DNA from: Candidatus Melainabacteria bacterium
GTDB lineage: Bacteria; Cyanobacteriota; Vampirovibrionia; Obscuribacterales; Obscuribacteraceae
Assembly (NCBI GenBank): GCA_016699165.1
Contig: CP064963.1
Span: 3,596,001 to 3,660,000, forward strand
Direction: 5' to 3'
DNA: 64,000 bases
Shown here: positions 16,537-24,287 of the stretch, one piece after another
Numbering within the stretch: position 1 is the first letter of the stretch
How the letters are laid out: each line of letters opens with the position of its first letter
Position numbers and translations under genes: made by a program
The notes under the pieces: model-generated
The model's input: only the letters and a program-made list of their open reading frames with translations
The model's database searches: none
What the model was told of the DNA's origin: nothing

Positions 16537-18111
16537 ATGTACGAACCTATCGATAGAACACAAAGCGAGCGTGTCAAATCAGACTTAGAGCGGCTTTATA
16601 AAAAGAAAGCCAGTCGCGCAAACGCTCATCATTTAAAACCATTTTTACTAGGTGTCTCGTCCACAGTCGCAATTGCAGCTGTTTGTTATGTTGGCTATTC
16701 TAATTTAGATAATATAGAGAGTTTCATAAATTCAACTCGCAATGCTATATCGCATTCAGTCACCATGCCGATTTCGGTGCCTCAGCAAAATTCAATTGTT
16801 GGTACCACTACCAAATCTACAATTACTGGCATAGTCGATTCGACCACCCTTACTAGTTCGTATTATTGGACCATGGTTTTGCAAGGTCACGACCAAACTC
16901 AACAAGAAGCCGAATTTCTCTTGGCGGTGCCAGAGGGTTCAGCTATTACAAGAGTTACACTCTGGATAAATGGAGTGGCTCAGGAAGCTGCTTTCAATAG
17001 TACTGAGCGTGTTACTCAAGCATATAACGCTGTTCGATATCAAAGATGGGATCCACTTTTAGTCACCTGGGTTTCGCCTGGGGTTGTGAAAATCAAAGCA
17101 TTTCCTGTATCTGCAAACAGTGATATGAAAATTAGACTTGGTATGACCAGCCCCATTTCTACTAATAGTAATGGCGATATTTCGCTTTCGATGCCGCGCA
17201 TCACAAAATCGAATTTGAATTTTGACTGTCAGCAGGACGTGCATCTTGAGTCGGATGTGCCTTTCGTGAGTAATAGAGATGACATTTCAAGTGAGCCGAA
17301 TCAAAAAGGTAAATATGCAAATCTAATTAAAGGCAATATTCCTTTCGAGCGCTTGGGCGATGTTTCGATAACTGGTAAGCGCAAGTTTCCACTTAAACAA
17401 TTTGCTGTAGCCGCAAAACATGCAAGTTCTGGTAGTTTTATTTTGGCTACTCAAGAAGCGGACATGTTTGGAAAATCCAGACTGAAACTGGAAAAAACTA
17501 ATACACGACCGCGTGCTTTTATAGTTCAATCAGATGAAGCTTCGCATCGCATCTCCAATTTGTGGGCGATAGATCAAATTCAAAAAGCGGTTGATAAAGG
17601 CGAGCGCTCAACTGGTGTGCAAATTGCGATGACTTATAGAGTTGTCTCTCCAGTTAGTGGTGCAACAGTGCTTGCAACCAACAAAGACTATCAACGATTC
17701 GGATTGCATCGCGATTTTGGAAAAGTTTACAATGGTGCTTCAACTAAGAGAGCTTCTTCTGACGACAAATTCGATCGAGAATTGCAAAGACGCGCGCCTC
17801 TACCCATGGCTGCACCAGCTCCGTCATCTGAATCATTTAACGAGTCAAGTTTTGACGAAGGTGTGTTTGTCGATGGTCAAGCGCCGATGCTTCAAGGCGC
17901 AACCAACGGAACCGCCGGACCTGCAGGTAATGATGCCACCGTCATTCAAGGTGTTAATACGCCTGGAACTGTCCAGATGGAGCCAACATTCAATCGAGAT
18001 TTTGCAAAACAACTGATGTTCAGCATTGTTTGTCTGTTGGTCGGAATCTTTCTGTTCGGCAAAAAACTATTTGCCAACCTAAAAAGAGTTATGCATCGGC
18101 CACAAGCCTAA
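16537..18111 (+). CDS. VIT-domain membrane protein
   Basis: A 524-aa protein with a membrane helix near residues 39-58 and another at about 493-512, leaving most of the chain outside. Residues about 110-225 match a VIT (inter-alpha-trypsin-type) domain: EAEFLLAVPEGSAITRVTLW, then AFNSTERVTQAYNAVRYQRW, DPLLVTWVSPG and IKAFPV. Near 370 the motif AMTYRVVSPVSGATVLATN is also typical of VIT-containing exported proteins. A Ser/Pro/Gly-rich linker precedes the last helix. No MIDAS-type vWA domain is visible. The stop overlaps the convergent ku stop by 4 bases (CTAA). Function unknown. Confidence 0.75.
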   Translation: MYEPIDRTQSERVKSDLERLYKKKASRANAHHLKPFLLGVSSTVAIAAVCYVGYSNLDNIESFINSTRNAISHSVTMPISVPQQNSIVGTTTKSTITGIVDSTTLTSSYYWTMVLQGHDQTQQEAEFLLAVPEGSAITRVTLWINGVAQEAAFNSTERVTQAYNAVRYQRWDPLLVTWVSPGVVKIKAFPVSANSDMKIRLGMTSPISTNSNGDISLSMPRITKSNLNFDCQQDVHLESDVPFVSNRDDISSEPNQKGKYANLIKGNIPFERLGDVSITGKRKFPLKQFAVAAKHASSGSFILATQEADMFGKSRLKLEKTNTRPRAFIVQSDEASHRISNLWAIDQIQKAVDKGERSTGVQIAMTYRVVSPVSGATVLATNKDYQRFGLHRDFGKVYNGASTKRASSDDKFDRELQRRAPLPMAAPAPSSESFNESSFDEGVFVDGQAPMLQGATNGTAGPAGNDATVIQGVNTPGTVQMEPTFNRDFAKQLMFSIVCLLVGIFLFGKKLFANLKRVMHRPQA

Positions 18112-19004
18112 GCTGCACCACGCCGCTTACCCTTTTTTAGTGTTCCAGTTCTTGGTTTAGCTACAGCTCGCGCAGCGCTTGTTCGCTTTGCGGGCTGCTT
18201 AGTTTTTTTGGCACGAACTTCTCCGGCTGGTTTCTTTCCATCTATTCTGTCAACGCTTGCTTTGAGCGCGTCGAATAAATTGACCACACGTTTGTCTTTC
18301 TTGTCAGGTTTTGATTCTTTAATAGGCTCGCCTTCTATTTTGGCGTCAATAACCTTTTGAAGCGCTTCTCGGTAATTGTCTTCAAATTCTTCAGGCGCGA
18401 AATCCTTGCTCAGCAAATCAATTAAACTGTAAGCCATGGTTAATTCTTGTTTGCTAATTTTGCTTTCTGGAATTTCAGGTGCGTCTTCAAGTTTGATTTC
18501 GTCTTGCCAGAGCAAGGTCGACAAAAGCAACTTGCCATCACTAATTCGAAGTGCGCATAAACGCTCCCGACTGCGCATGGCGATGCGTGCGATGGCTAGT
18601 TTTTCTTTGCCTTTTAGCGCTTCGGCAAAAAGTGAAAATGGTCTCTTGGCGCTTGCCTCAGGCTCGATAAAGTAAGTCTTTTCGAAATAAATAGGTTCGA
18701 CTTGTTCGGCATCCACAAAAGCTTGTACATCAACTAAATTTTTGCTTGGAAGGGGCAACTGATCAAAATCGTTCTCGTCGAGAATGACATATTGCCCCTT
18801 CGAATATTCGTAACCTTTGGAAATTTCTTCCCATTCAACTTTTCGGTCGCACGATGGGCACCAACGCATTTCTTTGATGCGAGTTTGGCACTTATCATGT
18901 AATTGATGAAAGGAAATGCTTTTGCTACTGGTGGCGGAATAAACTTTTATTGGAATATTTACCATTCCAAATCCTATTGCTCCAGACCAGATAGCGCGTG
19001 GCAT
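18108..19004 (-). CDS. ku: Ku protein (NHEJ end-binding)
   Basis: A 298-aa bacterial Ku homodimer subunit. It starts MPRAIWSGAIGFGMVNIPIK, has the zinc-like CQTRIKEMRWCPSC region, continues through the beta-barrel core (ARIAMRSRERLCALR) and ends in a Lys/Arg-rich tail (AKKTKQPAKR, KKGKRRGAA) of the kind that recruits LigD or binds DNA. Ku threads onto broken ends and recruits LigD. The ATG follows the ferritin-like gene's stop after one base, so Ku is co-expressed with that gene and the ECF sigma factor upstream. Confidence 0.97.
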   Translation of the reverse strand: MPRAIWSGAIGFGMVNIPIKVYSATSSKSISFHQLHDKCQTRIKEMRWCPSCDRKVEWEEISKGYEYSKGQYVILDENDFDQLPLPSKNLVDVQAFVDAEQVEPIYFEKTYFIEPEASAKRPFSLFAEALKGKEKLAIARIAMRSRERLCALRISDGKLLLSTLLWQDEIKLEDAPEIPESKISKQELTMAYSLIDLLSKDFAPEEFEDNYREALQKVIDAKIEGEPIKESKPDKKDKRVVNLFDALKASVDRIDGKKPAGEVRAKKTKQPAKRTSAARAVAKPRTGTLKKGKRRGAA

Positions 19005-19005
19005 T

Positions 19006-19557
19006 TTAGTTCACCTGCATCAAATTGGATAAGTCGTCTGCGTGCTCCTCTTCTTTGGCGAGAATTTCTTCAAGCATGCGTCGAGTAGTTGAATCTTTAG
19101 CACCGATATAATCAATCATTTCTTTATAAGAATCGATTGCAATTCGCTCTGCCACTAAATCTTCTTTGATCATTTCTTTCAGTCCGCGACCCTCGACATA
19201 CTCAGAGTGACTCAGTTTGGTCAAGTTATCTGGATTGAGATCTGGCTCACCACCCAATTGGGTGATGCGAATAGCTAGTTTGTCAGCATGATCTTGCTCT
19301 TCGTTTGCATGTTCTAGAAACTCAGCTGCTACGGGTTCTGAATTCAAACCTTTGGCCATGTAATAGTGTCTGCGATAACGCAATACACATACAAGTTCTG
19401 TCGACAATGCGGTCTGAAGCAGTTTTATAACCACTTGGCGATCCGCGTTATAGCCTTCTGTAACCGCACCTTCTTCAATATGTTTGCGAGCGCGCTCACG
19501 CAACTCGGTCACACTCGTTAAGAATGAGGCTTCATTTTTCGAATCATTGGTGAACAT
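19006..19557 (-). CDS. Ferritin-like/bacterioferritin-type protein
   Basis: A 183-aa four-helix protein with paired carboxylate/His motifs: STELVCVLRYRRHYYMAKGL, HANEEQDHADKLA, EDLVAERIAIDSYKE and AKEEEHADDL. These are the EXXH pairs of a ferritin-like di-iron centre. It may oxidise and store iron or protect against peroxide. It sits 22 bases after the ECF sigma gene and one base before ku. This gene order suggests an oxidative or desiccation stress operon in which iron control and double-strand break repair are induced together. Confidence 0.85.
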   Translation of the reverse strand: MFTNDSKNEASFLTSVTELRERARKHIEEGAVTEGYNADRQVVIKLLQTALSTELVCVLRYRRHYYMAKGLNSEPVAAEFLEHANEEQDHADKLAIRITQLGGEPDLNPDNLTKLSHSEYVEGRGLKEMIKEDLVAERIAIDSYKEMIDYIGAKDSTTRRMLEEILAKEEEHADDLSNLMQVN

Positions 19558-19579
19558 TATTTATTCCTCTGGATGTTGA

Positions 19580-20185
19580 TTAAGCACACTCTAAATAAGA
19601 GAAAAGGCATTTTTGAATTTTGATTCGCGCTCGTGCGATACGTGATTTGACGGTACCTAATTCGGTATCAGTCAAAGTAGCAATTTCTTCATATGACAAG
19701 CCATCTACATCGCGCAGCATGGCTGCGGTGCGGAACTGCTCGGGAATACTTGAAACCGCTTTTTCGAGCACGTCACTTAATTCAAGTGAAAGCATTTTAC
19801 TCTCGGGTTGTTCTGAACTGTCTGCGATTTCTCGCACCGGCTTTGCCGAGCCGTCTTCTGCCGCTACAGGTTCGTCAATGGAGACTATCTGAAATCGCGG
19901 CATTTTGCGCAGTTCGTCATAATAAAGGTTGGTAACTATTTGTTTAAGCCATGACTTGAAGGCGCGTGGATCTTTCAGTTGATAGATTGAGCGCCAGATG
20001 CGAATGTTGGTTTCTTGAATCAAGTCAGAATAGTCTTTGAATCCTGGTACTAGTTTGTGCAAAAAATGCACAATAGTCCAACGATGTCGTTCTAACAAAT
20101 GTCGCAGTGCAATTTCGTCGTTGCGCTGACAAGCGAAGATCAATTCCGGATCGGAAAAGTCGGTATATGATCTAGATAATGACAT
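19580..20185 (-). CDS. ECF-type RNA polymerase sigma factor
   Basis: A 201-aa sigma-70 family factor. Region 2 is at about residues 25-95 (LHKLVPGFKDYSDLIQETNIRIW, then FKSWLKQIVTNLYYDELRK). Region 4 is at about 140-195 (LEKAVSSIPEQFRTAAMLRD, DGLSYEEIATLTDTELGTVK, SRIARARIKIQ). Regions 1.1 and 3 are missing, as in ECF factors. GGAG precedes the ATG. No anti-sigma gene is adjacent; a 43-aa membrane peptide lies 31 bases upstream. It likely drives this operon and nearby stress genes. Confidence 0.93.
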   Translation of the reverse strand: MSLSRSYTDFSDPELIFACQRNDEIALRHLLERHRWTIVHFLHKLVPGFKDYSDLIQETNIRIWRSIYQLKDPRAFKSWLKQIVTNLYYDELRKMPRFQIVSIDEPVAAEDGSAKPVREIADSSEQPESKMLSLELSDVLEKAVSSIPEQFRTAAMLRDVDGLSYEEIATLTDTELGTVKSRIARARIKIQKCLFSYLECA

Positions 20186-20216
20186 AAAAGGTCTCCTGCT
20201 CTAGGTGTTTTCACAC

Positions 20217-20348
20217 TTAAGATTTTTCGTCCTTGTCGCATTTCGAATTTTCGCAGGTCTCCAACTTGCGCGCGATCCACCCTATAGCCGCATTGGCAGC
20301 AGCTAGAATAACGGTAGTGGAAACAGCCAAAATAAGCTTGTTCATCAT
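20217..20348 (-). CDS. Small single-pass membrane protein, 43 aa
   Basis: Starts MMNKLILAVSTTVILAAANA, a helix long enough to span the membrane, followed by a charged tail containing two Cys (ETCENSKCDKDEKS). A purine-rich GAGGGCAGG stands before the ATG pair. It lies just upstream of the ECF sigma gene in the same direction. It could be a membrane-tethered partner of the sigma factor, but no anti-sigma motif is visible. Confidence 0.5.
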   Translation of the reverse strand: MMNKLILAVSTTVILAAANAAIGWIARKLETCENSKCDKDEKS

Positions 20349-20436
20349 GATTTGCCTGCCCTCGAATAATTTCGTTCTTGCGATTATTAAATGACATAGC
20401 ACAGATATATACGGCGGTTGCCTTTGCTCAAATAGT

Positions 20437-20463
20437 AAAAGCCCAGACTGGCTGGGCTTTTAC
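20437..20463. terminator. Hairpin terminator
   Basis: AAAAGCCCAG and CTGGGCTTTT form a 7-bp GC stem with flanking A/T runs on both sides. It lies 27 bases after the stop of the minus-strand CsbD gene and separates it from the sigma operon. Confidence 0.85.
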
Positions 20464-20489
20464 AAAATTAAAACAAACTGAAGATTCTC

Positions 20490-20687
20490 TTAGAGTTTGG
20501 TGCAGAATTCGTCCAATTGTTTTTGGGCTTCTTCTTTAGCCATTCCGTATTTTTCTTGCAATTTGCCAGCTAGCTTGTCACGCTCGCCTTCAATAAGAAG
20601 TAAATCGTCATCAGTGAGTTTTGCCCACTGTTGTTTTACTTTGCCTTGCACCTGTTTCCAGTTGCCTTTTACTAGATCCCAGTTCAT
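20490..20687 (-). CDS. CsbD-family stress protein
   Basis: A 65-aa hydrophilic helical protein with the CsbD signature MNWDLVKGNWKQVQGKVKQQW, then AKLTDDDLLLIEGERDKLAGK and LQEKYGMAKEEAQKQL. CsbD proteins are induced by general stress in many bacteria and their function is unknown. It follows the YflT-like gene by 12 bases (GAGG in the gap) and is followed by a terminator, so it ends the BON/YflT-like/CsbD operon. Confidence 0.95.
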   Translation of the reverse strand: MNWDLVKGNWKQVQGKVKQQWAKLTDDDLLLIEGERDKLAGKLQEKYGMAKEEAQKQLDEFCTKL

Positions 20688-20699
20688 ACATTTACCTCA

Positions 20700-21230
20700 C
20701 TAGGAGCGTTGCTCCACCTTTTCCTCTGTAACACAATTGATTTCATTGGCTTTGGCATTTTTGAAAATGTTCTCTGCCACTTTCACTTGTTCGCCATTGT
20801 CTGTATGTACGGCAATTAGAATTTTGCCGCCATCGATAACACGTCCTTCGTATTGTTTTGCTTCGATTTCAGGAATTCCCATCCCGACGAGTCCACCTGA
20901 GACACCACCAATGGCGCCACCAACAGCAGCACCACTAAGAGCTGCCATCACTGGTCCGGCGGCGATAGCTGGTCCCAGTCCTGGAACGGCTAACATTCCA
21001 GCTCCGACCAACCAACCAAATGCGCCACCAAGTACAGCACCAGTACCAGCACCAGTTGAGATGCCTTCAGGAGCCTTACTGTGTTTTTCAAAACCGGCGG
21101 TGCGGTAGTTGTTTGCGTCTGGCATCAAAATGGAAATATCATTGTTGATAAAACCACTTGATTTAAGACCATTCACTATCATTTCGGCTTGTGGAATGTC
21201 GGAACATAATCCTATTACTGCAGTAGACAT
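20700..21230 (-). CDS. YflT/general-stress-like protein with Gly-rich membrane segment
   Basis: A 176-aa protein. An alpha/beta start resembles the YflT-like fold (MSTAVIGLCSDIPQAEMIV then LKSSGFINNDISILMPD). A central Gly/Ala-rich hydrophobic region follows (about 60-125, repeated GGAFGWLVGAG-type motifs). The C-terminal part, EAKQYEGRVIDGGKILIAVH, ends with a second alpha/beta unit. This layout is common in stress-induced proteins related to DUF1269/YflT. The ATG at 21230 is preferred because GGGGG lies 6 bases before it; the frame runs 21 codons further up. It sits between the BON and CsbD genes. Confidence 0.75.
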   Translation of the reverse strand: MSTAVIGLCSDIPQAEMIVNGLKSSGFINNDISILMPDANNYRTAGFEKHSKAPEGISTGAGTGAVLGGAFGWLVGAGMLAVPGLGPAIAAGPVMAALSGAAVGGAIGGVSGGLVGMGIPEIEAKQYEGRVIDGGKILIAVHTDNGEQVKVAENIFKNAKANEINCVTEEKVEQRS

Positions 21231-21243
21231 AATCGTCCCCCTT

Positions 21244-21615
21244 TTATTTCGCAACAACCTCAAGCTCGCTTGCGACATTGGCGTCGCCTGCACAAGCTTT
21301 GGCTGTGTTAACTAATGATGTAACTTCATCGTTACTTCTTACAGGTCCTTTTAGTGTGACATGACCTTTTTTCACGATTACTTTTGCGTTTTTGGCATAA
21401 GAAGATAAAGTGCTATCTTCTACCAATTTTTTGCGAATATCTCTTGCAATCTGGATATCAGACTTGCTGTCTCCAGCGTCTTGAGCGTTTACGGCTGATT
21501 TTTTTTCATGACCTTTGTTACGGGCGGTGTTATCGCCTTTCTTTTCGTCATCGGCGTAGGCTGCGCTTGTGGACAGCAAAACTACAACGGCAAGCAATTT
21601 ATCTAAGTGTTTCAT
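21244..21615 (-). CDS. Exported BON-domain protein
   Basis: A 123-aa protein: Sec signal peptide (MKHLDKLLAVVVLLSTSAAY, cleavage near AYA-DD), a charged linker, then one BON domain (IQIARDIRKKLVEDSTL, VIVKKGHVTLKGPVRS, AKACAGDANVASELEV). BON domains bind membranes or lipids and occur in osmotic-shock proteins such as OsmY. A strong GAGGAGGG precedes the ATG. It is the first gene of the three-gene stress operon. Confidence 0.9.
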   Translation of the reverse strand: MKHLDKLLAVVVLLSTSAAYADDEKKGDNTARNKGHEKKSAVNAQDAGDSKSDIQIARDIRKKLVEDSTLSSYAKNAKVIVKKGHVTLKGPVRSNDEVTSLVNTAKACAGDANVASELEVVAK

Positions 21616-21700
21616 TTTCCCTCCTCAGGGCGTGGAACTTCCGCGACAGTATTAGAACTAGCGCGGAAGTTTCCAAGAAATGTTCTATTTCAGACTTTTC

Positions 21701-22666
21701 TTAGTCGACACGGATGCCGATTTTGGCGCGTTTGTTATTGATAGAGGCTACGTTTCTGTCCATTCTGGTTGCGACTTTATCTAGTCGAACCGAAATTTCT
21801 TTGGCTTTGCTAGCTTTCAACTCGCCGTTCTTCATATATTTGGTTTGTTTGGATTTGATTTCGTTCAATTCCTTTTTCAGCTCAGCGACATATTTCGAAG
21901 ACAATCTGCCAGCTTTGTATTCGTCATCGATACGACGTTCCAAAGTTACTCTTCGAAAGTCATAGTCATTTACCAGCATTAAATTGCCTTCGTTCAAAAC
22001 GAATCTGCCACCAACTAATGGTGTCAAAGCTGGCAAGTGAGCGACGGTAACTATCTCATCATTCATCGAGTTCAAAGCATTAGCTACCTGGAAGGCTTCG
22101 TTAAATGTGAAAATTCCATCTGAATTTTTGAATCTTGCTTCAAGTGTAATTACTTCATCAAGTCTGGCTTTCAATGCCGATCCTTGAGCTGCAGAAATTT
22201 CACCACGCTCGATTGCTCTGTTGACTGTATTTTGCAAATCGAGAATGCGAGCATCAATTGATGTCACTAAACTTTCTGTTGCAGGTGCGACAACAACGTC
22301 TACAATGCGTCCACTTGGGTCGACGCTAGCAACCATTCTGCCAGAGCCCTGGTCAACGAAGACCATGCCGAAACTAAGTGGTTGTCCATCAATCATTCTG
22401 GTGGTTGGGTCAAACACACCTCGTGTTTTACCTGTCAGTGGATCGACTACAACATAGCGTGCGCTTGGTGCAAGCGAGTATTCTCTAATTACAGTTGAAC
22501 TTGGTGTGGAAACCACGACAGGAACTGGATCGGTAACTACCGGTGCAGAATCGCTTGTGGTATATGTTGTTGTTCTGACAATTGTCTCTTCTGCATTGAT
22601 TGGGCTTGCTGTGAATGCTACCAGTCCTACCAATAGAGGAAGAGACGCAAGTGTAAGGTATTTCAT
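21701..22666 (-). CDS. Exported protein with two helical-hairpin units
   Basis: A 321-aa protein with signal peptide (MKYLTLASLPLLVGLVAFTA, cleavage near INA-EE) and a Thr/Val/Pro-rich segment to about residue 110. Two helical units follow: about 140-205 (LDLQNTVNRAIERGEISAAQ, LKARLDEVITLEARF, GIFTFNEAFQVANALNSM) and about 240-320 (LERRIDDEYKAGRLSSKYV, LKKELNEIKS, GELKASKAKEISVRLDKV). Each unit alternates Arg/Ile helices with a G-(E/R)-(I/L)-(S/T) turn, as in the small proteins at 13574 and 41712. GGGG precedes the ATG. It probably acts in the periplasm or on the surface; function unknown. Confidence 0.65.
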   Translation of the reverse strand: MKYLTLASLPLLVGLVAFTASPINAEETIVRTTTYTTSDSAPVVTDPVPVVVSTPSSTVIREYSLAPSARYVVVDPLTGKTRGVFDPTTRMIDGQPLSFGMVFVDQGSGRMVASVDPSGRIVDVVVAPATESLVTSIDARILDLQNTVNRAIERGEISAAQGSALKARLDEVITLEARFKNSDGIFTFNEAFQVANALNSMNDEIVTVAHLPALTPLVGGRFVLNEGNLMLVNDYDFRRVTLERRIDDEYKAGRLSSKYVAELKKELNEIKSKQTKYMKNGELKASKAKEISVRLDKVATRMDRNVASINNKRAKIGIRVD

Positions 22667-22756
22667 GGTTCGGTCCCCTTATTCTTCATCCTCTCTAGAT
22701 TTTGAAATTAATACTGCTGTGAAGACGCCGGCATTAATTTCCTGATTTTTATGTAG

Positions 22757-22781
22757 CATATGGCGATTAAATCGCCGTATG
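22757..22781. promoter_or_regulatory. Inverted repeat in divergent intergenic region
   Basis: A 12-bp arm pair around a single central A (GGCGATT-A-AATCGCC core, one G-T pair) lies between the divergent genes at 22666 and 22839. This is a candidate operator or cruciform. Confidence 0.45.
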
Positions 22782-22784
22782 TGT

Positions 22785-22798
22785 CACAGGCGCCTGTG
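22785..22798. promoter_or_regulatory. 14-bp perfect palindrome CACAGGCGCCTGTG
   Basis: This perfect palindrome begins 4 bases after the previous inverted repeat and lies 41 bases upstream of the DUF6328 start. The position fits a dimeric regulator site for the DUF6328-pgl transcript. Confidence 0.45.
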
Positions 22799-22838
22799 CT
22801 ATGTGCTACGTAACTGGCAGCCTGGGAGTGAAATTAAT

Positions 22839-23336
22839 ATGACAACAGCAGCTGAGCGACCAACTAAAAAGGAATCCAAAATCCAAGAAGAAGACCGATA
22901 CAAATTCGTTCTCGAAGAAGCCAGAACAGTTTTACCAGGACTTCAAGCTCTCTTTGGTTTTCAACTTATAACTGTTTTCAATCCCAAGTTTGATAAGATG
23001 CTTCCATTTGATCAGCAGGCATATTGGGTCGCACTTATATTGATTACTCTTTCGATGTGTTTGCTCATGACACCTGCTGCTTACGACAGGCAAACCAAAT
23101 GTCATCACGATCCCAAACATTTTGAGCGAGTGGCAACAGTTTTAATTACGTGTGCTTTGTTTCCTTTCATGCTTGCAATGAGCATCGACGCTTATATTGT
23201 CACGCGCGAAATGTTCCACTCGGAATCGATGGCTTTAGGCACTGGCTTAACTCTGCTCACTATCTTTGGTGTATTATGGTACGGATTTCCTCTATATATG
23301 AACGCCAACCATAATTTTGACAAACACAAGCATTAA
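22839..23336 (+). CDS. DUF6328 four-helix membrane protein
   Basis: A 165-aa protein matching DUF6328: an N-terminal charged helix (EEDRYKFVLEEARTVLPGLQ), ALFGFQLITVF, a loop with FDQQAYWVALILI, LLMTPAAYDRQTK, and two more C-terminal helices ending YGFPLYMNA. It has about four membrane helices. The function of the family is unknown. The ATG at 22839 is chosen for its GGAG 10 bases upstream. Its end overlaps the pgl start by 20 bases, so the two are translationally coupled. Confidence 0.75.
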   Translation: MTTAAERPTKKESKIQEEDRYKFVLEEARTVLPGLQALFGFQLITVFNPKFDKMLPFDQQAYWVALILITLSMCLLMTPAAYDRQTKCHHDPKHFERVATVLITCALFPFMLAMSIDAYIVTREMFHSESMALGTGLTLLTIFGVLWYGFPLYMNANHNFDKHKH

Positions 23337-24048
23337 ACTAAGAGTCCAGCCAGACGCCGAAGCAGTTGCCAATGCCGCCGCTCAAATGATTTTCGAGCGA
23401 GCTAATCAAAGTCAAGATCGATTCAGTATTTGCTTGTCGGGCGGTTCGACCCCGAAGGCTTTATATCAAATACTTGCAAGTCCGCTTTATTCGCAACGTT
23501 TTCCGTGGAAGCGAGTGCACTGGTTTTTTGGTGATGAACGTTTTGTTTCTCAAGATTCTTCGATGAGCAATTTTAAAATGGTGCGCGAATCAATGTTTGA
23601 TCACGTTCCAATTCCCGAAGAAAACATTCATGGTGTGAATACGTCTTATCCAACAGCATCTGAAGCTGCATTTGATTATGGAAAACGTTTGCAGGCATTT
23701 TATGGCTCTGAACATATTCAGCCTGACAAGCCTATTTTCGATTACACATTAATGGGAATGGGCGACGATGGTCATACTGCCTCACTTTTTCCTGGAACCG
23801 AAGTATTGAATGAAACTGAAAAATGGTGCGATGCTGTATGTGGTGTCAAAGCAGAAGACAGAATAACTTTGACTTATCCTGTTTTGAATGCAAGTCGCGT
23901 GATGCTATTTTTGGTGGCATCTAAAAGTAAGCGCGAAGTGCTTGGCAAAATTCTAGATGGTGACACGACCTATCCCGCCGCACGCGTCAAGCCGTGGGGC
24001 AGTCTGATTTGGCTCGTAGATCAAGATGCTGCACCTGAAAAATCTTAG
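23317..24048 (+). CDS. pgl: 6-phosphogluconolactonase
   Basis: A 243-aa lactonase of the DevB/Pgl type, which hydrolyses 6-phosphogluconolactone to 6-phosphogluconate. Signature blocks are FSICLSGGSTPKALYQIL, RVHWFFGDERFV, SNFKMVRESMF, and DYTLMGMGDDGHTASLFPGT near residue 150. The start codon is TTG at 23317, inside the DUF6328 gene; no ATG fits the frame. zwf and gnd lie convergently 0.9-3.4 kb away, so the whole oxidative pentose phosphate branch is grouped here. Confidence 0.95.
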   Translation: MTNTSIKLRVQPDAEAVANAAAQMIFERANQSQDRFSICLSGGSTPKALYQILASPLYSQRFPWKRVHWFFGDERFVSQDSSMSNFKMVRESMFDHVPIPEENIHGVNTSYPTASEAAFDYGKRLQAFYGSEHIQPDKPIFDYTLMGMGDDGHTASLFPGTEVLNETEKWCDAVCGVKAEDRITLTYPVLNASRVMLFLVASKSKREVLGKILDGDTTYPAARVKPWGSLIWLVDQDAAPEKS

Positions 24049-24072
24049 ATTTTAAGAGTCCTTTTTCTTTTC

Positions 24073-24114
24073 TACGATCGCATCCCGCGGAACGTTCCGC
24101 AGGATGCGATCGTA
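24073..24114. repeat. 42-bp palindrome with one mismatch
   Basis: Arms 24073-24093 and 24094-24114 are complementary except for one pair (86/101). The centre GCGGAACGTTCCGC is itself a perfect palindrome. It starts 25 bases after the pgl stop and follows a T-rich run, in the gap between pgl and the convergent sigma-4 gene. Confidence 0.8.
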
Positions 24115-24135
24115 TTGTATTGTGCTTATGTACTT

Positions 24136-24159
24136 CGCCCGGGGCCCGAGCGGCGGGCG
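24136..24159. terminator. GC-rich hairpin followed by T-rich tract
   Basis: CGCCCG (24136-24141) pairs with CGGGCG (24154-24159), followed by AAAATTTTCTTTTT. This fits an intrinsic terminator for plus-strand transcripts from pgl. Confidence 0.5.
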
Positions 24160-24193
24160 GAAAATTTTCTTTTTGAGCTACTAATCGATTGAC

Positions 24194-24229
24194 TTTCGCT
24201 GAGCGCTTAGCGCTAAGCGCTCAGCGAAA
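24194..24229. repeat. 36-bp perfect palindrome
   Basis: Bases 24194-24229 are perfectly self-complementary; the centre is GCTTAGCGCTAAGC. A further imperfect 14-bp palindrome (24259-24272, core TCCCGGGA) follows before the sigma-4 stop at 24288. No T tract follows directly. See findings for possible roles. Confidence 0.8.
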
Positions 24230-24287
24230 ACTTCGGGCATCAACGAATGACCTTTTATGCGTCCCGGGATGCGTAACGCCTAAAAGT

